Shown here piece by piece: positions 40,954 through 49,941 of a DNA stretch of 61,547 nucleotides. Numbering within the stretch: position 1 is the first letter of the stretch; each line of letters begins with the position of its first letter. Source of the stretch: Paenibacillus vietnamensis (lineage in GTDB: Bacteria; Bacillota; Bacilli; Paenibacillales; Paenibacillaceae); contig NZ_JAHMHW010000028.1 of NCBI RefSeq assembly GCF_020169515.1, positions 1-61,547 on the forward strand. Direction: 5' to 3'. Made by a program: the position numbers and the translations under genes. Below the pieces are notes generated by a model, which worked only from the letters and a program-made list of their open reading frames with translations, made no database searches and had not been told where the DNA came from.

Positions 40954-40962
40954 GCATCGATT

Positions 40963-41003
40963 AAACACCGTTTTCGCCTTTGGGCGGAAGCGGTGTTTTT
41001 TTG
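40963..41003 (+). terminator. Terminator of the atp operon
   Basis: AAACACCG (40963-40970) pairs with CGGTGTTT (40991-40998) around an inner CGCC/GGCG stem, followed by T's. Confidence 0.93.
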
Positions 41004-41092
41004 TTAGGCAAACAGTAAATTGCCCTTGTAACGGAATTGACACAAATTGCAAAATGTAAGAGCTTTCAGTGAAAAAGAAATCATTTTCTTCA

Positions 41093-41121
41093 TTGACAAC
41101 GAGAATGAGAATCCTTATCAT
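41093..41121 (+). promoter_or_regulatory. Fur-box-overlapped promoter of the iron uptake genes
   Basis: TTGACA (41093-41098), 17-nt spacer, TATCAT (41116-41121). TGAGAATCCTTATCA (41106-41120) matches the 7-1-7 Fur box TGATAATnATTATCA at all but one or two positions, and 41101-41119 matches the 19-bp form at about 16 positions. Binding of Fe-Fur there would block the -10, so the genes should be iron-repressed. Confidence 0.82.
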
Positions 41122-41165
41122 ATAGAAAGATTGGTTGAGAAACATTATCAAATGGGGGTTAGAAA

Positions 41166-42200
41166 ATGAAGCGGATGAAGTTTATCAGTTTTATGCTTGT
41201 AGCTATGGTCGTGTTTCTGGCTGCTTGCGGCGGTACGAATAACGGCGGCAACAATGCCGGAAGCGAGAATCAAGGGGCGGAGCAAACGAACAATGCCGGC
41301 GAAGCGACAAATGCCGCAGATCCGAATGCGACTCGCACCATCAAGCATGCCATTGGCGAAACCGAAGTGACCGGCGAAGTGAAAAAAGTAGTCGTGCTGG
41401 AATGGACTTATGCGGAAGACCTGCTCGCTCTTGGCATTCAACCGGCGGGCGTAGCCGATACGGAAGGTTATAAAGTATGGTATGGTTCCCTGGAGCAGCA
41501 GCTGGACGGTTCAGCTGTCGATGTCGGCACACGCCAGGAGCCAAGCATCGAGACGATTACAAGCATCGATCCGGATCTGATCATCGGCGTTAAATTCCGC
41601 CACGAAGCAATTTACGATCAGCTTAGCGATATCGCGCCTACCCTGATCTTCAACCCTTACCCGGAAGAGGGCCAAGGGGATCAATACTCCGAGATGGAAG
41701 AAACGTTTAAGGCGATTGCGGCTGCCGTAGGCAAACAAGCTGAAGGCGATAAGGTTCTTGCCGACCTCCAAGCAGCGTTCGAGGACAACAAAGCGAAGCT
41801 TGCAGCGGCAGGTAAGGAAAATCATGAAGTTGTTATGACACAAGCTTGGAGCACAGACGGCGTACCAACCTTCCGTTTGTTCACGGACAATTCGATGGCA
41901 ATGTCGATTCTAAGCAAAATCGGTCTGAAAAACGCTCACAAGGACGAAGCGTTCCAAGTGTACGGCTACTCGGAAACATCGCTTGAAGGCCTGACGAAAG
42001 CGCAGCAAGCAAGCGTGCTGTACACGATCAGCCCTGAAGATACGATCTTCTCCGAGCTGCTCCCGAAAAACGATGTGTACAAAGAGCTTCAATTCGTGAA
42101 GGAAAACCGCTTGTACGATCTAGACGGCATTTGGCCTTTCGGCGGTCCATTGTCCGCTGAGCAGCTGGCGACTAAAGTGACCGAGCTGTTAACGAAGTAA
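41166..42200 (+). CDS. Iron-siderophore ABC transporter substrate-binding lipoprotein
   Basis: A 344-residue FecB/FhuD-type (helical-backbone) binding protein. The signal sequence ends in lipobox FLAAC, followed by an Asn/Gly-rich tether. Recognisable parts are TRTIKHAIGETEVTG, the VVVLEWTYAEDLLALGIQPAGVAD strand-helix, and EPSIETITSIDPDLIIG. It captures a ferric-siderophore or ferric-citrate-like complex; the ligand cannot be named. The promoter carries a Fur box. It overlaps the permease gene by one base (TAATG), so the pair is coupled. Confidence 0.92.
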   Translation: MKRMKFISFMLVAMVVFLAACGGTNNGGNNAGSENQGAEQTNNAGEATNAADPNATRTIKHAIGETEVTGEVKKVVVLEWTYAEDLLALGIQPAGVADTEGYKVWYGSLEQQLDGSAVDVGTRQEPSIETITSIDPDLIIGVKFRHEAIYDQLSDIAPTLIFNPYPEEGQGDQYSEMEETFKAIAAAVGKQAEGDKVLADLQAAFEDNKAKLAAAGKENHEVVMTQAWSTDGVPTFRLFTDNSMAMSILSKIGLKNAHKDEAFQVYGYSETSLEGLTKAQQASVLYTISPEDTIFSELLPKNDVYKELQFVKENRLYDLDGIWPFGGPLSAEQLATKVTELLTK

Positions 42201-44260
42201 TGAGCCGGACACACGCCCGGCAGCATAAGCAACAACCTGTGAAGAGCCCTCTGCTGCTGTCAGCAGCGGGGCTCCTTCTGCTTGTTGTGCTGTCTGCCTT
42301 CCATCTGACGCAGGGAGAAGCCGATCTTCCGCTGAAGACAGTCGTAAATGCATTGGTGTCGGATGAAAACGCCATGGAGCACAATATTATCTGGTCGTTA
42401 AGAATGCCGAGAACCGTCATCGGGATTTTGGTCGGAGGGGCGCTGGCTGTAGCCGGAGCGCTGCTGCAGAACGCGACGCGCAATCCTCTTGCATCGGCCG
42501 CTACGCTTGGCATTAATGCGGGCGCTTTTTTTGCCTTGACGGTCTGTACGATTTATTTGCCTGCGCTGGCTTCCAAATTTCCGCTGCTGCTGACCTTCTC
42601 CGGCGCGGCGCTGGCGGCGGTTTTGGCATTCGCAATGGCTGGCGGCACGAAGGCGTCACCGGTGCGTCTGGCCCTCTCGGGCATGATCGTGACGATGACG
42701 CTGAGCTCCTTCATCGCGGCGCTGCAGCTGTTCTATGAACAAAAGACGATGGGCTTGTTTGTATGGGGCTCCGGCTCGCTCGTCCAGAACGGCTGGGACG
42801 GCGTCGTCCACGCGTGGCCTTGGATAACGGCCGGCATGATCGCCGCGCTGCTGATGTCCGGCAAATGGGACCTTATGGAGATGGATGAGGACACGGTCAC
42901 GTCGCTCGGCCAGAAAGCGTGGCAGCTTCGTTTTGCAGGCTTGGCCATCGCCGTTTTGCTTGCCGCAGTCGCAGTAAGCGTCGTCGGACCGATCGGCTTT
43001 GTAGGTTTGATAGCACCGCACTTGATGAGGATGCTGGGCGCCAAACGGTTTATCGCGCTGCTGCCGGCATCGTTCATCTGGGGCTCGGTTATCGTAATCG
43101 CCGCGGATATTGTCGCCATGCAGTTCAAGCATTCGCTTGGGCCTCTGCCGGCGGGAGCGGTTACGGCTTTGATCGGAGGGCCATGGCTCGTCTGGCTGGT
43201 GCTCCAGACGGTTAAGGCGAAGCGAGAAGGGGCGCCTCAGACAACTGCTGCCGCCTCGCAGAGCCTGGCCAAGGCGCCGTATCCGGTGCTGGCGGCAGGC
43301 GCGGCTATCCTGCTTGTTGCGGGGATTATCGCCAGCTTGGCCTTCGGCAGTCTGAGGCTTCCAATCGGCGATGTCATCGCCGCTTTGCTCGGAGAGGGCG
43401 AAGACGGAGTGAGGAAGATGGTGTGGGAGATGCGGCTGCCGCGTACGCTTGTCGCCGCGCTTGCGGGTGCGGCGCTTGCCGTGAGCGGCCTGCTGCTGCA
43501 GGGCGTCGTCCGAAATCCGCTGGCCGACCCGTCGATTATCGGGGTTACGGCCGGGGCAAGCGTCGGAGCGATGACCGTCCTAGGCATCTTCACGGGCCTG
43601 CCGGTCCAGTGGCTGCCTGCGGGCGCCTTTGCCGGAGCAGTGCTCGTGTCGGCTATCGTGTTCTGGCTGGGCCGGAAAAGCGGTTTTCAGCCGGCGGTTG
43701 TCGCCTTGCTCGGCCTGGGCGTATCTGCGGTAGGCAGCGCGATCGTGCAAATTCTTGTCATCCGGATGAAGTTGACGGTCGCTTCGGCGCTCGTCTGGCT
43801 CGCCGGCACAACCTATGCGCGAACGTGGGAGGATTTCTGGCAGCTGATCTATTGGCCGGTCATTCTGCTGCCGATCGCGTGGCTGCTTGCGCGTAAAATC
43901 GACGTGCTGCAGTTCTCGGACGCGACGGTGACGAATCTCGGCTTAAAGGTAGACCGGACGCGGCTGTGGGTAGGCGGTCTCGGCGTTGCTCTGGCAGCCG
44001 CCGCGGTGTCCGTCGTCGGATCGATCGGCTTTGTCGGCCTGATCGCGCCGCATATTACCCGGATGCTTGTCGGCCCGCATTACCGCAAGCTTGTGCCGTT
44101 AACCGCTCTGCTCGGAGCGCTTCTGCTGGTGCTGGCCGATCTGCTGGGAAGATCGTTATTTGCGCCTAAAGAAGTGCCTTCAGGCCTAATTGCCGCGTTA
44201 ATAGGCGCTCCGTATTTTATGTGGCTTATGAGGCAGGCAAGCGGAAGGAAAAAAAGATAA
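42200..44260 (+). CDS. Double-length FecCD-type iron-siderophore permease (FhuB-like)
   Basis: A 686-residue permease in which two FecCD domains are fused in tandem, as in FhuB. Each half has about nine to ten hydrophobic segments and the same signatures: MPRTVIGILVGGALAVAGALLQ and PIGFVGLIAPHLMRMLG in the first, LPRTLVAALAGAALAVSGLLLQ-like and SIGFVGLIAPHITRMLVG in the second. The join, around residues 335-355, is a short charged linker (KAKREGAPQTTAAASQSLAK). A single polypeptide can thus replace a permease heterodimer. No ATPase gene follows, so a FhuC/YusV-type ATPase from elsewhere must energise it. Confidence 0.94.
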   Translation: MSRTHARQHKQQPVKSPLLLSAAGLLLLVVLSAFHLTQGEADLPLKTVVNALVSDENAMEHNIIWSLRMPRTVIGILVGGALAVAGALLQNATRNPLASAATLGINAGAFFALTVCTIYLPALASKFPLLLTFSGAALAAVLAFAMAGGTKASPVRLALSGMIVTMTLSSFIAALQLFYEQKTMGLFVWGSGSLVQNGWDGVVHAWPWITAGMIAALLMSGKWDLMEMDEDTVTSLGQKAWQLRFAGLAIAVLLAAVAVSVVGPIGFVGLIAPHLMRMLGAKRFIALLPASFIWGSVIVIAADIVAMQFKHSLGPLPAGAVTALIGGPWLVWLVLQTVKAKREGAPQTTAAASQSLAKAPYPVLAAGAAILLVAGIIASLAFGSLRLPIGDVIAALLGEGEDGVRKMVWEMRLPRTLVAALAGAALAVSGLLLQGVVRNPLADPSIIGVTAGASVGAMTVLGIFTGLPVQWLPAGAFAGAVLVSAIVFWLGRKSGFQPAVVALLGLGVSAVGSAIVQILVIRMKLTVASALVWLAGTTYARTWEDFWQLIYWPVILLPIAWLLARKIDVLQFSDATVTNLGLKVDRTRLWVGGLGVALAAAAVSVVGSIGFVGLIAPHITRMLVGPHYRKLVPLTALLGALLLVLADLLGRSLFAPKEVPSGLIAALIGAPYFMWLMRQASGRKKR

Positions 44261-44281
44261 TATCATTTAATATTCGTGTTT

Positions 44282-44326
44282 TAGGGCAGAACTGGCGGAA
44301 ATCATGTCATGTTTTGCCCTTTTCTG
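44282..44326 (+). terminator. Weak terminator after the iron permease
   Basis: GGGCAGAAC near 44285 can pair with GTTTTGCCC near 44312-44320 with one mismatch, followed by TTTTC. Confidence 0.45.
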
Positions 44327-44418
44327 TTGTAAATTCTAATATTCTGAATGAAAATCTCATAATCATATGTTAATATAGTTAACATCAACGACGTTTGCGC
44401 AGGCGGGGGGAGATTCAT

Positions 44419-46638
44419 ATGTTTGATTGGCTTGGTGCGAAAGTAGGATTTCCGTTATGGGTCTCATGGCATCTGAATAAGGATCTTAAGGAGGATGTGG
44501 AGCAAACCTTCGAAGGCATCGCCGAGACGCGCAAGGAGCTGCTGAACGCATGGGCTGCCGATTGCTGGAGCCGACTCGGACGGCTGGCCGAGCAGCTGTC
44601 GCCGCTGCTGGCGGACGGTCAAAGCTTTGCGGAGCATGCAGCAGCTGCAAGACTGCTGGAGGGTGCCTATGCGAGAGCCATCGATTTCACCGAGCTGTTT
44701 GTGCTGGACGCCGGTCAGACCGTTGTGAGCTCGACATACGCCCCGCATATCGGGACGAGCTACAAGGAGAGCGGCGCCTTTCAAGCGGGGCTCCGGTATT
44801 CGGGCAGCGGCGGCGGCAACAAGCGGCAAAACTGCCTGTACGGGCCGTACCGGGATCCGCTGACCCTGAAGCTCGGCGCACGCTCCTCCTCCTTTCACGA
44901 TCAAATGACGCTGATGTTTATTTTTCCATTGACGGTTAACGGCACCTTCGCCGGCACGCTTTGCGGCAGAATACCGAATGACGTCATCGGCGATCTGATT
45001 CAGAGAGAATCGGGGCACGTCTATCCGGATTCCGGGGACAACTACATATTTATGGCGAAACCCGCCTTGAACACCGATATTCCGCCCGGCATGGCGCTGT
45101 CGCGAAGCCGCTTCGAGGACCGGACCTTCACGCACGGGGAAAATTTGAAGGACGGCGTGACGACGGACTGGGGCGTCGTATCGATCAAGGAGCATACGGA
45201 GCTTGAAATTATGTTTACCGACCCGGCCACAGGCCAGCTCCATCCCGGCGTAGCGAATACGATCCGCAGCGGGAGCAATTTGTTTGTCGAATTTCCGGGT
45301 TATTCGGACTACCGTCATATTCCGGTTATCGGGAAAGGAGTGACCTTCCAGCTGCCGCATTGCCCAGACATATGGGGAATGATGTGCGAGGGCGATTTGG
45401 AGGAGGTGTACCGCATCCGCAGCATCGGGTGGAGGCAGCGCAAACTGCAGCTGGCGGCGGGCATCACGTTAAGTGTATTAATGGTGCTGCTAATCGTATT
45501 TATCGCAGCGATTTCGACAATCTGGGTAACGGCGGCGGCGGCAGGCGCATTTAATCTGTTGTTCGTCCTGTTCGTCAGCGGAGCTTTCCAGGCGAAGGAG
45601 TCGAAGCGCGTCGTCTCGGATTTGCGCAAAATCAACGGCTTCATCCGCTCGAACGCGGAAGGCAAAGGGGATTTGACGAAGCGCTTGTCCCTCTCCGAAT
45701 TCGATAATGACGAATCGAAGGATTTGGCCAAGTGGATCAATAATATGATCGATTCTCTGGAAGGGATTATGCTGCAGGTGAAGCTGGCTTCGGCCGACGT
45801 GCTGTCCAGCCAGAACGTGCTGAACGAATCCGCGGCAGTTACGGCAAAATCGACGGAGCGGGTGAGCGGCAAGGTCGGGGACATGCTCGGCAGCATCCGG
45901 CTGCAGCTTAAGGATATCGATTTGGCGAAGGATGCGGCCGGCGATATGCGTTCCACGTTAAGAACGATTGAGGAGCAGGCGGCCGGTCAAATCGCGGTGG
46001 CCAAAGCCGAAGTCGACCGGATCGGCGACAAGATGCACCATATTTCCGCCAAGGTGGGCGAAACGAACGGAACGATTCACCGGTTCATGGAGACCGTTCA
46101 GGAAATCCAAGGCGTGCTCCATGTGATCGAGGAAATTTCGGCTCAGACGAATTTGCTGGCGCTCAATGCGTCTATCGAAGCTGCGCGCGTCGGCGAGCAG
46201 GGCAGAGGCTTCGCCGTCGTCGCTTCGGAAATCCGGAAGCTGGCGGAAATGACGAAACGCTCGACGGAAGAGGTACATGTCATTACCCGTCATATTTACG
46301 AGGAAGCAAAGCAGGCTTATGCTTCAATGGACGAAGGGACCCGCGTCGTCGAGGAAGGCAATCAGCTTGTCGCAACTGCCGCAAGAACGCTCGCGGCGGC
46401 GCATGCGGAGGATTTGCGGAAGACGCAGGTGGTGGACGAGGTTGTGGAGCTGATGGAGAAAATCGCGCTCGTCAGCCGCGCGAACCGGCAAGTATCCGCC
46501 GACGTGGAGAGCAAGGTGCAGGAGCTGATCGGCGAAATGACGAATGTGCGGCAAACGTCGCAAAGCGTCGAATCGATTACGACGCTGCTGCAGCAGCTCG
46601 TAGGCCAGTTCAAGCTGACCGAGTCCAGATTACGCTAA
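44419..46638 (+). CDS. Methyl-accepting chemotaxis protein with unusual topology
   Basis: A 739-residue chemoreceptor. ATG 44419 follows GGGGGGAG by 6 nt. The signalling tip EEISAQTNLLALNASIEAAR with VGEQGRGFAVVASEIRKLAE (about residues 570-610) is canonical. A HAMP-like segment lies near 400-453. Two adjacent membrane helices span about 345-387 (AAGITLSVLMVLLIVFIAAI and the following GAFNLLFVLFVSGAF). The ~340-residue sensor is Cache-like (ELFVLDAGQTVVSS, HIGTSYKESGAF, FPLTVNGTFAGTLCG) but lies before the helices and has no N-terminal membrane segment of its own, so it is predicted to be cytoplasmic. This differs from the usual helix-Cache-helix receptors. Ligand unknown. Confidence 0.88.
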   Translation: MFDWLGAKVGFPLWVSWHLNKDLKEDVEQTFEGIAETRKELLNAWAADCWSRLGRLAEQLSPLLADGQSFAEHAAAARLLEGAYARAIDFTELFVLDAGQTVVSSTYAPHIGTSYKESGAFQAGLRYSGSGGGNKRQNCLYGPYRDPLTLKLGARSSSFHDQMTLMFIFPLTVNGTFAGTLCGRIPNDVIGDLIQRESGHVYPDSGDNYIFMAKPALNTDIPPGMALSRSRFEDRTFTHGENLKDGVTTDWGVVSIKEHTELEIMFTDPATGQLHPGVANTIRSGSNLFVEFPGYSDYRHIPVIGKGVTFQLPHCPDIWGMMCEGDLEEVYRIRSIGWRQRKLQLAAGITLSVLMVLLIVFIAAISTIWVTAAAAGAFNLLFVLFVSGAFQAKESKRVVSDLRKINGFIRSNAEGKGDLTKRLSLSEFDNDESKDLAKWINNMIDSLEGIMLQVKLASADVLSSQNVLNESAAVTAKSTERVSGKVGDMLGSIRLQLKDIDLAKDAAGDMRSTLRTIEEQAAGQIAVAKAEVDRIGDKMHHISAKVGETNGTIHRFMETVQEIQGVLHVIEEISAQTNLLALNASIEAARVGEQGRGFAVVASEIRKLAEMTKRSTEEVHVITRHIYEEAKQAYASMDEGTRVVEEGNQLVATAARTLAAAHAEDLRKTQVVDEVVELMEKIALVSRANRQVSADVESKVQELIGEMTNVRQTSQSVESITTLLQQLVGQFKLTESRLR

Positions 46639-46675
46639 ACCTTGCTTTTATCGCAGCCTAGAAGCAATAGGGATG

Positions 46676-46719
46676 AAACCGCAGCAAGCCGGGAGCCGGC
46701 CGGCTCGCGGTTTTTTTGC
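46676..46719 (+). terminator. Terminator after the chemoreceptor gene
   Basis: AAACCGC (46676-46682) pairs with GCGGTTT (46707-46713) around an inner GAGCCGGCCGGCTC palindrome, then a T run. Confidence 0.9.
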
Positions 46720-46817
46720 ATCCCGGAAGACAGCACTAAACGCAAGAATACATAAATATACGTTGGAATTGTTATCCTAAGGTTGAAACAGGTGGAATGT
46801 CAGGAAGGAGAGAGGCA

Positions 46818-48437
46818 ATGTTCGGAAGCGGAAGCTACTTGCAGGGAAAGCGAAAATCGGGCGGCAAGTCGGACAAGCGGTCCGCAAGAGCGGAGCGGCA
46901 CGAGCAGGAACAGCTGCAGCCGTTCGCCGGCCTGCCTCTCGGCGTTTCGCTGGAGAAAAACATGGAGCTGATCAAGCGGGAGCTTGGTGAGAGCCAGGAC
47001 ATTATTTTTCGCTGCCTGCAATTGAAGGATGCCGAAAGCACAAAAGCGCTGATCGTCTACGTTCAAGGGATGGTAGATGACGAGCGCCTGAATGAATTCA
47101 TCCTTCAGCCCCTTCATCGGGAGGACTTTCCAGGCGAAGGAGAGCTGTCGCCGAAGGGGATGCTGGAGCGAATGAAAAACAAACAGCTTTCCACCGGCAT
47201 AGTGTTGGATATTTCGGATTGGAAGCTGTTTTTTCAGAAGCTGTTCATGGGTTATGCGATCATTATGCTGGAGGGCTCCGATACGGCGCTGGGGGCAAGC
47301 GTTGTCGGAGGGGAGCGGCGCGGCATCGAGGAGCCGAAAACCGAGATGGCCATTCGCGGCCCGCGCGAAGGCTTTACCGAATCGATCCGGGTCAACACCT
47401 CCATGATCCGCCGGAAAATCCGCAGCCCGAAGCTGTGGCTGGAGCAGTGGACGATCGGCGAAATTTCGCAGACCCCGGTCAGCATTATGTACGTCAAAGG
47501 ACTGGCAGATGAAAACGTTCTGGCCGATTTGCGGGAGAGACTTGAATCTATCCGCATTGACGGCGTGCTTGAGTCCGGTTATATCGAAGAATTGATATCG
47601 GACCAGAAATGGTCTCCTTTTCCGACAGTCATTAACATTGAGCGGCCTGATGCGGTTGCAGGCAATCTGCTGGAGGGGCGCATCGTTATTTTGATCGACG
47701 GCACGCCGTTTGTCCTGATCGTCCCGGCCATTTTGAATATGTTTTTCCAGGCGTCGGAGGATTATTACCAGCGCTTTGACATTGCGACCTTTCTGAGAAT
47801 GCTTCGTTTCGTATCGTTTTTGATCGCACTGATGATGCCGTCCGTTTATATCGCCATTGTCGGGTATCATCAGGAAATGATCCCCACTCAGCTGCTGCTT
47901 AAGCTGGCGGCTCAGCGGGAGGGCGTCCCTTTCCCGGCTTATCTTGAGGCCTTCATTATGGAATTTGTTTTTGAAATTTTGCGGGAAGCGGTCGTCCGCA
48001 TGCCAAGCGCCGCCGGCAACACGATTTCGATCGTCGGCGGTCTTGTGATCGGGCAATCGGTCGTCGAAGCAGGCATCGTATCGCCGGCCGTCGTCATCGT
48101 CGTCGCTTTTACGGCCATTTCCAGCTTCGTATCTCCGGCATACAGCCTCGGCATTGCCGCCAGGCTGCTTCGATTCCTGCTGCTGCTTGCCGCCTCGACG
48201 CTGGGTTTTTACGGCATCGGCCTCGTCGTCCTGCTGCTGCTGCTGCATCTCAGCAATATCCGCTCCTTCGGAATGCCTTATCTGAAGCCGTTCGCCCCGT
48301 CGTATTTCAGGGATATGAAGGATACGCTTGTCCGCGCCCCGATGTGGCTGATGCGTAACAGGCCGGAAAGGCTGGCTTCGGAAAATAAGGTCAGGCAGAA
48401 CATCGTCATCGAGCCGAGAAAGGAGCCGGAGCAATGA
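46818..48437 (+). CDS. gerAA: Spore germinant receptor subunit A (GerA family)
   Basis: A 539-residue GerAA/GerKA-type protein. The hydrophilic N-terminal part (to about residue 290) shows DIIFRCLQLKDAESTKALIVYVQGMVDD and the conserved GPREGFTESIRVNTSMIRRKIRSP. Four to five membrane helices follow (about 294-485), including the RFVSFLIALMMPSVYIAIVGYH segment and SAAGNTISIVGGLVIGQSVVEAG. With subunits B and C it forms the inner-membrane receptor that triggers germination. ATG 46818 has AAGGAG 7 nt upstream; ATG 46797 lacks a site. The stop overlaps the next start (ATGA). A sigma-G promoter is expected but not clearly seen. Confidence 0.95.
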   Translation: MFGSGSYLQGKRKSGGKSDKRSARAERHEQEQLQPFAGLPLGVSLEKNMELIKRELGESQDIIFRCLQLKDAESTKALIVYVQGMVDDERLNEFILQPLHREDFPGEGELSPKGMLERMKNKQLSTGIVLDISDWKLFFQKLFMGYAIIMLEGSDTALGASVVGGERRGIEEPKTEMAIRGPREGFTESIRVNTSMIRRKIRSPKLWLEQWTIGEISQTPVSIMYVKGLADENVLADLRERLESIRIDGVLESGYIEELISDQKWSPFPTVINIERPDAVAGNLLEGRIVILIDGTPFVLIVPAILNMFFQASEDYYQRFDIATFLRMLRFVSFLIALMMPSVYIAIVGYHQEMIPTQLLLKLAAQREGVPFPAYLEAFIMEFVFEILREAVVRMPSAAGNTISIVGGLVIGQSVVEAGIVSPAVVIVVAFTAISSFVSPAYSLGIAARLLRFLLLLAASTLGFYGIGLVVLLLLLHLSNIRSFGMPYLKPFAPSYFRDMKDTLVRAPMWLMRNRPERLASENKVRQNIVIEPRKEPEQ

Positions 48438-49684
48438 GCGGAGGTGCGCGAAAGCCGAGGCTGCGCCCTGATAGCCTGGGCGTGAAGCTGGCGCTGCTGG
48501 CGGTCTTGTGCGGCACGATGTCGCTGCTCGGCGGCTGCTGGGACCAGCGTTACCTGGATAAGCTCGGCGTCGTGATGGCGCTGGGCATTGACGCGGACCC
48601 GACCGGAAAGCAGGAGTTTCTTGTTACGGTGCAAGTCGTATTGCCTCAAAACGTAGCTGCGGAAAGCAAAGGGGGGCTCGGGGGCGCCCCGGTAACGACT
48701 TTTTCCGAAGCGGGAAAAACTTTGTTCGAAGCGTTAAGAAAGATGTCTTCCAAAACGTCGAGAAGGCTGTTCTTCTCGCATACGCAGCTGGTGGTCATAG
48801 GGGAGAGTGCTGCGCGGAAAGGCATCTATCCGCTGGTCGACCTGATCGAGCGGAATCCGGATATCCGGAGCGATATTTCCATTGTGTGCACGCGCGGAAT
48901 TAAGGCGCAGCAGCTGCTGCAAATGACCACTCAGATGGAAAATATTCCGGTCAACCAATTCCGCGAGATGCTGGACGTCAACCAGTCCGCTTACGGCACG
49001 AATTATGCGGTATACGTGAAGGATATCATCCGGATAAGGGGCAAGGGGCAAAAGCAGGCCGTCCTGCCGTCGATCAGGGCCGATGGGGACAAGCTGACCG
49101 GCCGTACGGTGGATAACGTGAGCCAGATTCCGCCGGCGGAAATTCCGGTTTTGTCGACGATGGCCGTATTCCGCGAAGGCAAGCTTGTCGACTATTTAAA
49201 GCCGAAGGAATCAAGGGGGCTGTCCTGGCTGCACGACAAGGTGAAAAGCACCGTCATTAATCTCGCATGCCCGCAGGCCGACGGCTACTTGGTGGTTGAG
49301 GTTCAAGAGGCGAGCACAGGTTACAAGATAAAAAGCGATGAAGAGGGAATGCCCGTCGTAAACGCCGAAATCCGGCTGACGGGAAGCGTGCAGGAAATTA
49401 TGTGTCCGGACTTGGATGTCATGAACGAGGGCGTGCTGAACAACATCGGCGAGCTTGCGGCCAAAGCCGTGAAAGATGAGGCGGAGGCTGCGATCATCCG
49501 GCTTCAAAAAAAACTCCGTACGGATGCGTTGGGCTGGGGCAAGGAAATTTATTTGAAAGCGCCGTCGATTTGGAAGAGGATCGAGGACGACTGGCCTGAT
49601 GTGTTCCCAAGGGTAAATAGCACCGTTACATGCAACGTAAAAATAGCAGGCTCAGGGACACGCGGCGAATCTATCTTGAAATGA
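48434..49684 (+). CDS. gerAC: Spore germinant receptor subunit C lipoprotein
   Basis: A 416-residue GerAC-type lipoprotein. The signal sequence ends in lipobox SLLGGC, directly followed by WDQRYLDKLGVVMALGID, the typical start of mature GerC proteins. Further family parts are RRLFFSHTQLVVIGESAARKG and the C-terminal GWGKEIYLKAPSIWKRIEDDWPDVF. It faces the outer side of the spore inner membrane. The gene order A-C-(D)-B differs from the A-B-C order of B. subtilis gerA but is common in other spore formers. Confidence 0.94.
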   Translation: MSGGARKPRLRPDSLGVKLALLAVLCGTMSLLGGCWDQRYLDKLGVVMALGIDADPTGKQEFLVTVQVVLPQNVAAESKGGLGGAPVTTFSEAGKTLFEALRKMSSKTSRRLFFSHTQLVVIGESAARKGIYPLVDLIERNPDIRSDISIVCTRGIKAQQLLQMTTQMENIPVNQFREMLDVNQSAYGTNYAVYVKDIIRIRGKGQKQAVLPSIRADGDKLTGRTVDNVSQIPPAEIPVLSTMAVFREGKLVDYLKPKESRGLSWLHDKVKSTVINLACPQADGYLVVEVQEASTGYKIKSDEEGMPVVNAEIRLTGSVQEIMCPDLDVMNEGVLNNIGELAAKAVKDEAEAAIIRLQKKLRTDALGWGKEIYLKAPSIWKRIEDDWPDVFPRVNSTVTCNVKIAGSGTRGESILK

Positions 49685-49693
49685 GTGATCGGT

Positions 49694-49936
49694 ATGCAGG
49701 CTTCAATCGGAATCGTGCTGCTTGCGGCGGGCATCGGCACGTTAATATGGATTCGTAACGGCGCGAAGCGGCAGATGAAGGAACGCGCCTGGGCACTGCT
49801 TCTGCTTGCGGCAGGGACAGCCTTGGCCGTATGCCTGCAAATGCGGGTGCCGGTTCCGAATCCAGCCGATGCCGTCAGCGCGGTATTCGCTCCCATATAT
49901 AAGCCGATCATTGGCTGGATCGAGGAGGGGAAGTAG
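49694..49936 (+). CDS. Small two-helix membrane protein, probable germinant receptor D subunit
   Basis: An 80-residue protein with two hydrophobic helices (ASIGIVLLAAGIGTLIWI and AWALLLLAAGTALAVCLQM) joined by a basic loop, then a short tail. Small two-helix proteins encoded within or next to ger operons have been described as D subunits that modulate germination, and position and topology fit. ATG 49694 is preferred over GTG 49685, as GAGTGATC precedes it at usable distance. It starts 10 nt after the gerAC stop and ends 6 nt before gerAB. The family assignment rests on context, since sequence conservation in this group is low. Confidence 0.75.
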   Translation: MQASIGIVLLAAGIGTLIWIRNGAKRQMKERAWALLLLAAGTALAVCLQMRVPVPNPADAVSAVFAPIYKPIIGWIEEGK

Positions 49937-49941
49937 CAGGC

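Noticed and set aside
38518..41151. An 877-codon open frame on the minus strand across atpG, atpD and atpC
   Set aside because: It is the antisense shadow of three unmistakable ATP synthase genes; its translation is Arg/His-rich and matches no family.
46800..48434. Minus-strand 544-codon frame opposite gerAA
   Set aside because: Asp/Arg/Gln-rich shadow of a membrane protein gene.
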